Part shown: positions 42,596 through 52,344 of the stretch, piece by piece | Position numbering within the stretch: the first letter of the stretch is position 1 | Layout: the number at the start of each line of letters is the position of its first letter | Assembly: GCA_900541235.1 (NCBI GenBank) | Contig: UQIW01000005.1 | Span: 38,630-102,629 of the forward strand | Length of the DNA stretch: 64,000 nt | Direction: 5' to 3' | Source of the DNA: an uncultured Collinsella sp. | Lineage (GTDB): Bacteria; Actinomycetota; Coriobacteriia; Coriobacteriales; Coriobacteriaceae | Translations under genes and position numbers: made by a program | The notes under the pieces: model-generated | Database searches by the model: none | What the model saw: the letters and a program-made list of their open reading frames with translations, nothing else | Told to the model about the DNA's origin: nothing

Positions 42596-43874
42596 CGCCG
42601 AGGCCAAGCGCGTCACCTCCATCGCCCGCGCCATCAACTGGAGCTATATGTGGCGCCGTCTGATGAGCTACATCTGGCTCGATCTGTTGCTGGTAGTGAT
42701 TGCGGCGGCGATCCTCGTCTATGGATACAACCAGACACTGCCCGACGACACGTTTACCGCAGGATGGATCCCCGGTGCCACCGTTCACGGCATGTCGCTG
42801 ACGCCCGCGCGCGGCTGGGACCCGACAACGCTCACCTATACCGTCGAGCTTGCGCGCACCACCAAGACCTTCCCCCTCGCGCAGGACCTCGTCGCGCTAT
42901 GGCCTCTCTACCTTGTCGTTGTGGGTTGGCAGGTCATCAGCGTGCTCAACATGCTCGGCGGCGCCCGCCGCGTGCGCCGCACCATGGCGCCGCTCAACGA
43001 TCTGGCCCTGCGCGTGGACGAACTCGGTCGCATGCAGCTCTCCGGCGGCAAAATGGAAACACTGGAGCAGGCCATCGCGCGCGCAAGCGTCGACTCGCCG
43101 AGCGTCACCACCGGCGACGCCGACCTGGCAAGCATCGAGGTCGCGCTCAACCGCCTGCTGCGCCAGATGCAAGAGGCCAAGCTGCAGCAGATGCGCTTTG
43201 TCAACGATGCAAGCCACGAGCTACGCACGCCCATCGCGGTGATTCAGGGCTACGTAAACATGCTCGACCGCTGGGGCAAAGACGATCCGGACGTGCTGGC
43301 GGAGTCCATCGCCTCGCTCAAAGCCGAAAGCGAGCACATGCAGGAGCTCGTGGAGCAGCTGCTGTTTTTGGCACGCGGCGATGCCGGGCGCACGGTCCTG
43401 CGGCGCGCGCATACCAACCTGGCAGCACTGGTCGGCGAGGTGTGCGAGGAATCGCAGATGATCGATACCGAGCACACGTATCGGCTAGCCTTTGACGCTG
43501 CGCTTGCCAGCGACCCGCGCTGCGACGCGCCCGTCGACGTGGCGCTCGTGAAGCAGGCTCTGCGCGTGATCGTGCAAAACGCCGCCAAGTATTCGGACGC
43601 GGGCACGACCGTCACATTTGGCATAGCGCCGGATGCGGGCGCGGACAAGATCGACATAAGTGTTGAGGACGAGGGCATCGGCATGAACCAGGAATCCGCA
43701 GCTCACGCGTTTGAACGGTTCTACCGCGCCGACAACGCACGCGATGCCGGCACGCAGGGCTCGGGTCTGGGGCTTGCCATTGCCAAGTGGATCGTCGATA
43801 GCCATGGCGGTGTCATTGGCGTGACCTCAGTCGAGGGCGTCGGCAGCCGCTTTACGATTCGCCTGCCGCGCTAG
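42579..43874 (+). CDS. Sensor histidine kinase with HAMP domain
   Basis: A 431-residue classical membrane kinase. It has TM1 at about 31-50, an extracytoplasmic loop of about 50 residues, TM2 at about 103-126, and HAMP. HisKA carries H213 in NDASHELRTPIAVIQGY, and the ATPase domain has QNAAKYS, VEDEGIGM and GSGLGLAIAK. The start at 42579 lies inside the regulator gene and follows GGGGTGGG, implying translational coupling. The signal sensed is unknown. A strong terminator follows. Confidence 0.92.
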   Translation: MSAVRNAEAKRVTSIARAINWSYMWRRLMSYIWLDLLLVVIAAAILVYGYNQTLPDDTFTAGWIPGATVHGMSLTPARGWDPTTLTYTVELARTTKTFPLAQDLVALWPLYLVVVGWQVISVLNMLGGARRVRRTMAPLNDLALRVDELGRMQLSGGKMETLEQAIARASVDSPSVTTGDADLASIEVALNRLLRQMQEAKLQQMRFVNDASHELRTPIAVIQGYVNMLDRWGKDDPDVLAESIASLKAESEHMQELVEQLLFLARGDAGRTVLRRAHTNLAALVGEVCEESQMIDTEHTYRLAFDAALASDPRCDAPVDVALVKQALRVIVQNAAKYSDAGTTVTFGIAPDAGADKIDISVEDEGIGMNQESAAHAFERFYRADNARDAGTQGSGLGLAIAKWIVDSHGGVIGVTSVEGVGSRFTIRLPR

Positions 43875-43893
43875 GAAGCCCCTCGGCATAAAT

Positions 43894-43927
43894 AAAGGGA
43901 TAGGGCCACGCAGCCCTATCCCTTTTT
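43894..43927 (+). terminator. Terminator of the two-component operon
   Basis: Perfect 13-bp stem AAAGGGATAGGGC / GCCCTATCCCTTT with a six-base loop and T5. It also faces the convergent VOC gene. Confidence 0.9.
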
Positions 43928-43949
43928 GCTAGCTATGACAGCTTGTGCG

Positions 43950-44324
43950 TTACTCGCGGCACAGGTGCACGGCGAAGCCGGCGAACTCGCGCTTAAAGTA
44001 CACGAGCTTGGTACCACCGTCGGGTAGCAGCGCGCGCGACTCCTCGTTGACCTCGAGCCCGCGCTCGGCAAACCACTTCTCAGCTGCATCGATGTCGTTA
44101 ACGGCAAAGCCGATGTGGCCTTTGGTGCCACGACCGTTCTGCTTCATGACCTCGACCAGCGAATCGTTGAAGTACGAAACCGGGGTCTCGATAACAGGCA
44201 GGCCCATCATCGTCGAGAACAGCTCCGCGATCTCCAAGGCGTCTGCCGGGTCGGCGGCGTTAATGCCCACATGGGCAACGCGCATGCCAAAGAGCTCGAC
44301 CGGGTTGACGTTCTGCTCACTCAT
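43950..44324 (-). CDS. VOC-superfamily (glyoxalase-fold) protein
   Basis: A 124-residue two-module VOC domain (MRVAHVGINAADPADALEIA ... GHIGFAVNDIDAAEKWFAERG). Metal-ligand positions are suggested by H18 in VAHVGI, E58 in SLVEVM and H69 in KGHIGF. The C-terminus has FAVHLCRE. The reaction is not predictable. It starts eleven bases after the upstream PTS IIB gene and may act on a product of the sugar that PTS transports. Confidence 0.85.
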   Translation of the reverse strand: MSEQNVNPVELFGMRVAHVGINAADPADALEIAELFSTMMGLPVIETPVSYFNDSLVEVMKQNGRGTKGHIGFAVNDIDAAEKWFAERGLEVNEESRALLPDGGTKLVYFKREFAGFAVHLCRE

Positions 44325-44335
44325 ACAGGCAGTGC

Positions 44336-44623
44336 CTACTGAGCCATGACGTCGAGAACGGCCTTCTCGGCAGCGACGCGGTTCATGCCGGTCATGAAGG
44401 GCACGCCACTCACGTACGGGCAGGTGAGGCCCTCGGGGGCAACGGTGGTGGCGATCAGCAGGTCAGCGCCCTCGTCGCAGTAATCCTTGGCCTCGGAGAT
44501 GGCGCACTGCACGATCTCGTACTTGTCGGCATAACCGTTGGCGTCGAGCAGAGTAGCGACCTTCTGGGCAACGAGCGTGGAAGTAGCAGCGCCAGCACCG
44601 CAAGCCAAAACGATCTTCTTCAT
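44336..44623 (-). CDS. PTS IIB component, galactitol/SgaB type
   Basis: A 95-residue IIB protein with phosphocysteine C8 in LACGAGAATSTLV, the pattern of the galactitol family. No IIA or IIC gene is nearby, so it is either an orphan subunit working with components encoded elsewhere or a regulatory phosphocarrier. It is followed at once by the VOC gene. A ribosome site (GGGAG) is visible. Confidence 0.88.
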   Translation of the reverse strand: MKKIVLACGAGAATSTLVAQKVATLLDANGYADKYEIVQCAISEAKDYCDEGADLLIATTVAPEGLTCPYVSGVPFMTGMNRVAAEKAVLDVMAQ

Positions 44624-44786
44624 AGGTAATGTCTCCCTTCATGGTTTACTTTAGGTAAGTGTACCGCAGCGAGCGATGGCACTCGGCCTCGATGAGCTTT
44701 TATGCCAGTTTGCTTGCGCGCTGCGTATAATACATCTAGTACGTGTTGTCATACCGCTCGCTTTATGAGCGACTAAGGACCCTAAT

Positions 44787-45410
44787 ATGCCCGATTCCCG
44801 CACACTCTGGACCGCCGTCGTTATCATCTGCATCGCCGTGTCGGTGTTCTTTAGCGTCAAAAAACGCACCACGTTTAAACGCCTGCAGCAATTGATGGCC
44901 GCCAAGCAGTGGGACGAGTTCGATCGTTTGCTCGACGGCAAACTCACCAGCATGCTGTACCCGCGCTACAACCGCGACTACCTGCGCCTGAACTCCTATC
45001 TGCTGCGCGAGGACCATAAGCGCGCCGACGAGATGTTCGACCTGCTACTGGGACTCAACCTGCCCAAGATGCAGCGCGTCGACCTGGTGATCAAAGCTTT
45101 TAACTACTACGTTGGCCAGGAGGACCGCAAAAAGGCCAAGGAGTTGCTGCACGAGATCAAGGGCTTTGAGGGCGGTCAGGCCGAGGCAGTCGCACACGAA
45201 TGCCAGCTGATGTACGACACGATGATCCTCAAGCGCCACAACGACATTCCCGAGCTGGAGCGCATGCTCGAGGATGTCGGCGACGACCCGGTCAAGCGCT
45301 GCCGACTGGAGTACCTGCTGGCCCTGCAGTATCAAAACAAGGGCGACGAGGCAAAGTTCCAAGAGTTCCTGGAGAAGTCGGGCCAACACTCGATGGCCGT
45401 CAACGCGTAA
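44787..45410 (+). CDS. Membrane-anchored helical-repeat protein of unknown function
   Basis: A 207-residue protein with one N-terminal membrane helix (LWTAVVIICIAVSVFFSV). The rest is a helical domain that looks like degenerate TPR repeats (for example LLDGKLTSMLYPRYNRDYLR, EDRKKAKELLHEIKGFEGG). AAGGA precedes the ATG. It ends 31 bases before the tRNA-Leu gene. Family not recognised; a scaffolding role would be a guess. Confidence 0.75.
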   Translation: MPDSRTLWTAVVIICIAVSVFFSVKKRTTFKRLQQLMAAKQWDEFDRLLDGKLTSMLYPRYNRDYLRLNSYLLREDHKRADEMFDLLLGLNLPKMQRVDLVIKAFNYYVGQEDRKKAKELLHEIKGFEGGQAEAVAHECQLMYDTMILKRHNDIPELERMLEDVGDDPVKRCRLEYLLALQYQNKGDEAKFQEFLEKSGQHSMAVNA

Positions 45411-45441
45411 CGGACGGCTTGTGCTAGACTTCTAGTCTCAC

Positions 45442-45526
45442 GGGGGCGTGGCGGAATTGGCATACGCAGGAGACTTAAAATCTCTCGCCGCAAGGATTGT
45501 GGGTTCGAGTCCCACCGCCCCTACCA
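45442..45526 (+). tRNA. tRNA-Leu (anticodon UAA)
   Basis: 85 bases including encoded CCA. Acceptor arms are GGGGGCG and CGCCCCT (one G-U pair). The D-arm contains GGCGGAATTGG and the anticodon loop CTTAAAA holds TAA. A variable arm of the long, leucine type (TCGCCGCAAGGA) follows, then the T-arm GTGGGTTCGAGTCCCAC. Confidence 0.95.
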
Positions 45527-45773
45527 TGTGATTGCTTGCGAGCCCGTGTTCCCCAGGGATGCGGGCTCGCTTCTTTTAGATGCCGGTGAGACTCGAACCC
45601 GCGAGGGGGCGAGCGTTAAGCGGACGCGCAGCGTCCGTAGCGAGCCGGCGAGGGCGCCGACAGGCGGCCGAAGCCGGTGCGTATTTGCGCAGCAAATGCG
45701 CGGACGTCCCACCGCCCCTACCATATGGAGCTTTCGAGCCCGTGTCCCCAAGGGATGCGGGCTCGTTTCTTTT
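45509..45773. repeat. Duplicated tRNA-Leu 3' end plus terminator (attachment-site-like)
   Basis: The last 19 bases of the tRNA region (GTCCCACCGCCCCTACCAT, 45509-45527) recur exactly at 45706-45724. Each copy is followed by a terminator with nearly the same sequence: stem CGAGCCCG / CGGGCTCG with T-rich tails at 45538-45577 and 45735-45773. About 180 GC-rich bases with two small hairpins lie between. This is the footprint expected of site-specific integration or tandem insertion at a tRNA gene. Confidence 0.75.
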
Positions 45774-45789
45774 GGATGCCGGCGGGGCT

Positions 45790-45862
45790 CTAAGTTGCGG
45801 TGGAATAGTTCTTGTTTTGGTAGTTTACCAGCCCATTTAGGAACTATTCCACCGCAACTTAG
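45790..45862. repeat. GTTGCGGTGGAATA inverted-repeat element, copy A
   Basis: Perfect 22-base arms (CTAAGTTGCGGTGGAATAG plus TTC, and its complement) at 45790-45811 and 45841-45862, with 29 bases between. The same arm core is found at 47351 and 54105. Confidence 0.85.
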
Positions 45863-45873
45863 GTTGGTATTTA

Positions 45874-45957
45874 CACATTTTCCGATGGAAAAACGTGGTT
45901 GTCTCGCACATTTTCCGATGGAAAAACGTGGTTGTCTCGCACATTTTCCGATGGAAA
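45874..45957. repeat. 33-base tandem repeat with palindromic core before DUF4143 ATPase copy 2
   Basis: Two full units (45874-45906, 45907-45939) and a partial third (45940-45957), identical where they overlap. Each contains the palindrome TTTTCC-GAT-GGAAAA. A -10 box TATACT follows at 45972-45977 and the gene starts at 46001, so the array occupies the promoter's upstream side. Confidence 0.85.
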
Positions 45958-46000
45958 CGCCCAAATGGCCTTATACTAGCCGAGAGGGTTGGGAGGCAAT

Positions 46001-47302
46001 ATGCAGCGACAGCTTATGAGTGAACTTATCGCTTGGAAATCAAGGGCGAATCGCAAACCTCTCTTGCTTAAGGGAGCCCGCCAGACAGGAAAGACTTGGC
46101 TTCTTAACGAATTCGCAAGCCAGCAGTATCGAAACGTCATTCGTTTTGACTTTATGCTCGAGCCGAGCACACGCTCGCTGTTCGATGGGGACCTCGACCC
46201 CAAGCGCATCATCTCCCAGATAGAACTCCTACGTGGCCAAACCGTAACGCCGGCAGACACGCTCATCATCTTCGACGAGATCCAAGAGGCGCCACGCGGG
46301 ATCACCTCGCTCAAGTACTTCAACGAACTTGCACCCGAATACCACATCGTGGCAGCCGGTTCCTATATGGGCCTCGCGCTCCGACGCGAAAATGAGTCAT
46401 TTCCCGTCGGTAAAATCGACCAGCTCACCATGCGTCCCATGGGGTTTGCCGAATTCGTTCGTGCCGTCGACGGCAACCCGCTCGCCGATGCCATCCTTGC
46501 CGCAGACATGAACCTTCTAGCAAACGTTACCGAAAAGCTCGAGTACTTGCTCAAGGAATACCTTGTTGTCGGCGGTATGCCCGAAGTTGTCTCCGCTTTC
46601 GCCGAGACACGCGACTTCATCGAAGCCCGAAGGCTTCAGCAGCAAATCATCAAGGCTTACGAATCCGATTTTGGCAAACATGCACCCGCCCGCATCATCG
46701 AGCGCATGAGGTTGGTTTGGAAATCCCTTCCCGGCCAGCTTGCAAAGGAGAACAAGAAGTTTGTCTATGGCGCCCTTCGTCCCGGAGCGCGCGCACGCGA
46801 TTTCGAGGAAAGCCTCCAGTGGCTCACGGACTACGGAATCGTTCATAAGGTGCCACGTGTTTCCGCTCTAAAGGCGCCGCTCTCGAGCTACGAAGACCTC
46901 TCGGGCTTCAAACTGTTCTGCATCGACACCGGCATCCTCGGAGCGCTCTCCGGTCTCTCTCCGGCCATCGTTCTTAACGGATCCGCTGTTTTTACCGAGT
47001 TCAAAGGTTCGCTGACCGAACAATACGTCGCGCAGGAGCTTTTGTTCCAGGACAAAACTCCCGCGTATTGGTCCTCTACCTCCGGCAATGCCGAAACCGA
47101 CTTTGCCATCGACCATACGGGAACCGTGCTTCCGCTTGAGGTCAAGGCGGCAGAGAACCTTAAAGCGAAGAGTCTGAAAATAGCCTGCGAAAAATTCAAG
47201 CTCGAGCGTTGCGTGAGGAGCTCCCTGGCGGCATATAGAGACGAGGGCATGCTCGTCAATATTCCGCTTTGGGAGATTGGGCAAATCGACAAGCTGGCAT
47301 AG
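46001..47302 (+). CDS. AAA-type ATPase with C-terminal DUF4143 domain (copy 2)
   Basis: A 433-residue ATPase. The P-loop is GARQTGKTWLL near residue 26, Walker B is LIIFDEIQEAP, and sensor-1 is HIVAAGSYMGLAL. DUF4143 with the nuclease-like core ETDFAIDHTGTVLPLEVKA lies near residue 375; the E-D...E-x-K pattern is complete. It belongs to the same broad family as the protein at 35918-37213 but a different subgroup, with little identity outside the motifs. GGGAGG precedes the ATG at 46001. Codon use is less biased than in neighbours. It lies directly downstream of the tRNA-linked repeats, consistent with arrival as part of a mobile segment. Confidence 0.87.
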   Translation: MQRQLMSELIAWKSRANRKPLLLKGARQTGKTWLLNEFASQQYRNVIRFDFMLEPSTRSLFDGDLDPKRIISQIELLRGQTVTPADTLIIFDEIQEAPRGITSLKYFNELAPEYHIVAAGSYMGLALRRENESFPVGKIDQLTMRPMGFAEFVRAVDGNPLADAILAADMNLLANVTEKLEYLLKEYLVVGGMPEVVSAFAETRDFIEARRLQQQIIKAYESDFGKHAPARIIERMRLVWKSLPGQLAKENKKFVYGALRPGARARDFEESLQWLTDYGIVHKVPRVSALKAPLSSYEDLSGFKLFCIDTGILGALSGLSPAIVLNGSAVFTEFKGSLTEQYVAQELLFQDKTPAYWSSTSGNAETDFAIDHTGTVLPLEVKAAENLKAKSLKIACEKFKLERCVRSSLAAYRDEGMLVNIPLWEIGQIDKLA

Positions 47303-47350
47303 GCGCCGTGGGGACGCCCCGCGAGGACTGTCCCCAGGTGCCGGCTGTTG

Positions 47351-47417
47351 AGTTGCGGTGGAATAGGGACTGTTTGGTGCCCGAAAGGGCGATTGTAGTC
47401 CGTATTTCACCGCAACT
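47351..47417. repeat. GTTGCGGTGGAATA inverted-repeat element, copy B
   Basis: Arms 47351-47371 and 47397-47417 pair at 19 of 21 positions. The inner part forms a second hairpin GCCC-GAAA-GGGC. It lies between the convergent ATPase and ppx genes and ends three bases from the ppx stop. Confidence 0.85.
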
Positions 47418-47420
47418 TAT

Positions 47421-48422
47421 TTAGAGGGTGCTGAGAGTGGGGGTCCAGGCGATGGTGGGAGTCGCGCCGTCGAGAACCTCGTTGATGGTGGCGGCCATGC
47501 CGGCGAGTAGGCTGTTCTCGCTTACGGTGAGCGTCTTGTAGCCGCCGGCACGCATGAGTTCGCGGATCACCACGGCGCCAGCCAAGATCACGCCCGCGCG
47601 TTTGGGCTGTACACCCGGTAGCGCGGCGATGCCTTCCGCGTCCAACACAGACATGCGCTCGATAGCGGCCGAGACCTGCTCCAGCGACAGCTCGCGTAGG
47701 TGAACAAAGCTCGAATCGTACGGTTCCAGCTCGTGGACCAGAGCCACCAGCGTAGTCACCGTGCCACCCACCGCGACCAGACGCTCGGCGCGCTCAAAGT
47801 CGCTGGGCAGGCCTTCAAAATAGGCGGCGAACTGCTCGCCTGCCCACGAGGCAGCGGCAGCAAGCTCGCCGCGTGCGGGCGGCAGCGCCGAGAAAAACCG
47901 CTCCGTCACGCGACGGCAACCGATGTCCAGTGAGCGCGTTCCCTCCAGCGCAAAGACCCCGCGCTCAGGCGCATAGACGCCCGTCGCGAGCTCCGTGGAG
48001 CCGCCACCCGAATCGGCGACGATGATGCGCTCGCCTGCAAAGTCGTGCGCTACGCCAAAAAACGTCAGGCGCGCCTCAACCTCGCCCGGAATCACCTGCG
48101 GTTCGAGCCCCAGATCGCGCAGGCCGTCCAGCAGCAGGGCAGCATTGGACGCATCGCGTGCGGCGCTCGTGCACGTGGTGCAGATGCACGCGGCCCCAAA
48201 GGCACGGGCTTCGTCCACAAACATGCGGCACGCAGCGAGCACGCGCTCAACGGCCGCCTCGCAAAAGCGCCCCGTCGCGTCCACGCCCTCGCCCAAGTCG
48301 GTGATCTCGGTATGCTTGGACGATTCCACGATCGCCCCGGCCTCGACCTGCGCCAGCACCAGTCGCGACGACACCGTTCCCAGGTCGATCGCGGCTACCT
48401 TATAGCGTTTGCAATCTGCCAT
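47421..48422 (-). CDS. ppx: Ppx/GppA-type phosphatase
   Basis: A 333-residue acetate-kinase/actin-fold phosphatase that degrades polyphosphate or pppGpp. The phosphate-1 loop is DLGTVSSRL (residues about 13-21), the phosphate-2 loop is DSGGGSTEL, and VGGTVTTL follows. It is the short two-domain form without the C-terminal HD domain. GGAGGGGAG lies before the ATG. It follows the ftsB-like gene by 20 bases, so both are probably co-transcribed. Confidence 0.9.
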   Translation of the reverse strand: MADCKRYKVAAIDLGTVSSRLVLAQVEAGAIVESSKHTEITDLGEGVDATGRFCEAAVERVLAACRMFVDEARAFGAACICTTCTSAARDASNAALLLDGLRDLGLEPQVIPGEVEARLTFFGVAHDFAGERIIVADSGGGSTELATGVYAPERGVFALEGTRSLDIGCRRVTERFFSALPPARGELAAAASWAGEQFAAYFEGLPSDFERAERLVAVGGTVTTLVALVHELEPYDSSFVHLRELSLEQVSAAIERMSVLDAEGIAALPGVQPKRAGVILAGAVVIRELMRAGGYKTLTVSENSLLAGMAATINEVLDGATPTIAWTPTLSTL

Positions 48423-48442
48423 TGCGGGCTCCCCTCCGGGCG

Positions 48443-49204
48443 CTATTTGCCGTTGGACACGACCGTCTGGCCCTCGACGCCGTTAAACCCAAACAGCATG
48501 TCGAGCGCTTGGATGTACCACGGCGCGTCCTTACCGACTTCTTCGATTTCCTTGGCAACTTCGCTGGCCTTCTTGGCGTTCGACGACTTCTGGCTCGACG
48601 AGGCATCCGAATCGCCGTCCAGGCCCTGCACTTCAATCCTCTTCTCGCCGGGCATCACCAAGCCCAGGTCCTCGGATGCCGCATCCTTGATACCCTCCTC
48701 CGAGAGCAGCTTGTCGACGCTTTTTTGCAGCCCATCATTGTATTGCTGGCGAATCTCGACCTGCTTGGTCAAGATATCGCTCGAACGCTTTGCCACGTAC
48801 AGGTCGCGCACGGGGAAATACAGGCTCACGAGCACCAGGGCAACGACAATGCCGATGAATAGCCCTCGCTGAGGACCGTGGGTAAAGTCGTAGATCGCCT
48901 TGACCACCGCGTTGTCGTTGGCGTAGTGCATAAAGTCCGAGCCCGAAAAACGGTTCGAAGGCCTGCTCGACCTATCGTGCGTTTGAGCCGACGAGCGCTG
49001 AGCATGCGACGAACGTGCCGGGCGCACTGGTCCATCTGTCGAAGTATTCACTTGAGCATTGGGGCGCGAGGTACTTGTCGGGCGCTGCATGGAGCGGTCG
49101 GCGCCGGCGTAGGCGGACCCACCGAGCTGCACCGTGCGCGCACGGCGAGGCGACGGCTCACGCGAACCGGCGGAATAGTACCTGTTGTCGTAAATCTGAT
49201 CCAT
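48443..49204 (-). CDS. FtsB/DivIC-family septum formation protein
   Basis: A 253-residue protein. The N-terminal 110 residues are disordered, basic and rich in Ser, Arg and Pro. A single membrane helix follows (LFIGIVVALVLVSLYFPV), then a coiled coil (KRSSDILTKQVEIRQQYNDG) and a C-terminal part with the DivIC-type EDLGLVMPGEKRIEV segment. This is the layout of FtsB/DivIC cell-division proteins, which bridge FtsL and FtsQ; the gene order eno-ftsB-ppx is classic in actinobacteria. The start at 49204 follows AAGG; a longer open frame upstream is rejected. Confidence 0.87.
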   Translation of the reverse strand: MDQIYDNRYYSAGSREPSPRRARTVQLGGSAYAGADRSMQRPTSTSRPNAQVNTSTDGPVRPARSSHAQRSSAQTHDRSSRPSNRFSGSDFMHYANDNAVVKAIYDFTHGPQRGLFIGIVVALVLVSLYFPVRDLYVAKRSSDILTKQVEIRQQYNDGLQKSVDKLLSEEGIKDAASEDLGLVMPGEKRIEVQGLDGDSDASSSQKSSNAKKASEVAKEIEEVGKDAPWYIQALDMLFGFNGVEGQTVVSNGK

Positions 49205-49294
49205 GTGCGCCTTGTGCGGTTGAGGTTTGTTTGCGCTAAGTATTCTAGTTATAGCACGAGCGCCCGCACCGCCTTCGCCAGCCTTTGCTCGACA

Positions 49295-49326
49295 TAAAAA
49301 AGGCGCTGAGTCATATGGCCCAGCGC
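49295..49326 (-). terminator. Terminator of enolase gene
   Basis: Stem GGCGCTG / CAGCGCC followed on the minus strand by U6. It lies between eno and the ftsB-like gene. Confidence 0.8.
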
Positions 49327-49400
49327 CCAATGGTGCTCAACAGCGCCCGGCTGGAGCAAGGCAAATCCGAGTCTTCCCCGCCCCCGCGACCTCCGCGTGC

Positions 49401-50702
<1,302 letters not shown>

Positions 50703-50828
50703 TCACTTGGAAACGTAGTGGATGCAAGCGACCGGCTGACCGTGCACCATCGGTGCGTCTCCGTAAGTTAGCCATGTCGCACTTTTTGCATTATGCCCTA
50801 AGTTAGCCGAGGGATACACTTGATTTTC

Positions 50829-50875
50829 GAAAAATTTAGCGGGAACGATGAGGCGTGTCAGCCCGTCGTTCCCGC
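50829..50875 (-). terminator. Terminator of mazG
   Basis: Stem GCGGGAACGA / TCGTTCCCGC followed on the minus strand by UAAAUUUUU. It lies four bases after the mazG stop. Confidence 0.8.
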
Positions 50876-50879
50876 AGTC

Positions 50880-51740
50880 TTACTCCTCCGCCTTTGCGGC
50901 ATCCCACAGGTCGTTGAGGCCGTGGGTCGAAAGCTCGGCAAGATCCACGTGGGCATCGGCCGCCATCTGCTCCATCGCAGCCCAGCGACGGCGAAACTTG
51001 GCCGTGCTCGCGCGCAGGGCGCTCTCGGCGTCGATACCCTCCTTGCGCGCGACGTTGACCAGGGCAAAGAGCAGATCGCCAAACTCCATTTCGCGCTCGG
51101 GCGAGCCAGGGGCCTCGGCCTCAAACTCGGCACGCTCCTCGGCGACCTCGTCCCACACATCCTGGACCGTCTCCCACTCAAAGCCCACGGCAGCCGCCTT
51201 GCGCGAGACCTTTTGCGCTTGCATCAGCGCCGGCAGGTGCGTGGGCACGCCGTCGAGCAGCCCCTCGGGCGCGGCCTCGCCTGCCGCCACGGCCTTGTCC
51301 TTGGCGGCCTTCTCGGCAAGCTTGACCTCGTCCCAAATCTTGAGCACCTCGTCAGAGCTGTCGGCATCCGCATCGCCAAACACGTGCGGATGACGGCGAA
51401 TGAGCTTGGCGTCGATATCGTGCGCCACGTCGGCCAGCGTAAACTCGCCGGCGTCCGCCGCGATCTGCGCATGCAACACTACCTGCATGAGCACGTCGCC
51501 CAGCTCCTCGCGCAGGTGCGCCGCGTCGTCGGCCTCGATGCAGTCGAGCGCCTCGTAGGCCTCCTCGATCATGTTCTTGCCAATGCTGCGGTGCGTCTGC
51601 TCGCGGTCCCACGGGCAGCCGTCGGGCTGACGCAGACGCCAGATGGTCTGCACCAGATGCTGCAGCTCGGCCGATGCATCTACCAGCGTGGACAGGTCAC
51701 GCGAACCCTCGGCATTTTGCTGAGCCATGTGCTGCGCCAT
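50880..51740 (-). CDS. mazG: Nucleoside triphosphate pyrophosphohydrolase MazG
   Basis: A 286-residue protein with two MazG folds. The first has CPWDREQTHRSIGKNMIEEA followed by LREELGDVLMQVVLHAQIA (the EExxD metal motif). The second has VAEERAEFEAEAPGSPEREM followed by FGDLLFALVNVAR. It hydrolyses NTPs to NMP and pyrophosphate and lowers aberrant nucleotides or alarmone signals. The start at 51740 follows GGAGG, two bases after the end of the phosphodiesterase gene, so both are on one message. Confidence 0.95.
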   Translation of the reverse strand: MAQHMAQQNAEGSRDLSTLVDASAELQHLVQTIWRLRQPDGCPWDREQTHRSIGKNMIEEAYEALDCIEADDAAHLREELGDVLMQVVLHAQIAADAGEFTLADVAHDIDAKLIRRHPHVFGDADADSSDEVLKIWDEVKLAEKAAKDKAVAAGEAAPEGLLDGVPTHLPALMQAQKVSRKAAAVGFEWETVQDVWDEVAEERAEFEAEAPGSPEREMEFGDLLFALVNVARKEGIDAESALRASTAKFRRRWAAMEQMAADAHVDLAELSTHGLNDLWDAAKAEE

Positions 51741-51742
51741 GG

Positions 51743-52291
51743 TTATTCCTCCTCCAGGACCACGTGGCGGAACGCGCCGCCCTCGTAGATGCCGTAGCTG
51801 TGCGTACCGTCCTTGGGGATGCTCACGCTGCCGGGGTTGAAGAGCCACAGACCAGGATGCTCCTCGCTCGCTTCGTTGACCTTGATGTGCGTGTGACCGT
51901 AGACGAGCGCGGAGCCCTCGGGCAGCGCGGGCGCGTGGTCGACGCTGTTGTGCATACCGGCGCCAAAAACGTGGCCGTGCGTCAGGAACAGCTCGCGGCC
52001 GTTCTCGTCGAATAACGTGGCATAGTCGGCCATGATGGGAAAGTCGAGCACCATCTGGTCGACCTCGGCGTCGCAGTTGCCGCGCACCGCGATGATGCGG
52101 TCGGCCAGGGCGTTGAGCAGCGGAATCACGCGCTTGGGAGCGTAGTCGCGCGGCAGGTCGTTACGCGGGCCGTGGTAGAGCAGGTCGCCCAGCAGCACAA
52201 TGCGATCGGGCTGCTCGGACTCGATGGCGGCGCAAAGGCGTTCGGTCCAATATGCCGAGCCGTGGATGTCGGAGGCGATGAGGTATTTCAT
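51743..52291 (-). CDS. yfcE: YfcE-type metallophosphodiesterase
   Basis: A 182-residue phosphodiesterase. The motifs are ASDIHGS (D8, H10), LLGDLLYHGP, VRGNCDAEVDQ, LTHGHVFG and YGHTHIK, with FNPGSVS near the end, as in E. coli YfcE. The natural substrate is unknown. The start at 52291 follows AAAGGA. It overlaps no gene and runs directly into mazG. Confidence 0.9.
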   Translation of the reverse strand: MKYLIASDIHGSAYWTERLCAAIESEQPDRIVLLGDLLYHGPRNDLPRDYAPKRVIPLLNALADRIIAVRGNCDAEVDQMVLDFPIMADYATLFDENGRELFLTHGHVFGAGMHNSVDHAPALPEGSALVYGHTHIKVNEASEEHPGLWLFNPGSVSIPKDGTHSYGIYEGGAFRHVVLEEE

Positions 52292-52344
52292 GGTGGTCCT
52301 TTCGGTGAGGTTGATGGGGTGGGTGTGGCGCGTCGCCGACCGTG

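Noticed and set aside
45874..45957. Tandem repeat considered as a CRISPR array
   Set aside because: Units are contiguous 33-base copies without unique spacers, and no cas gene is nearby.
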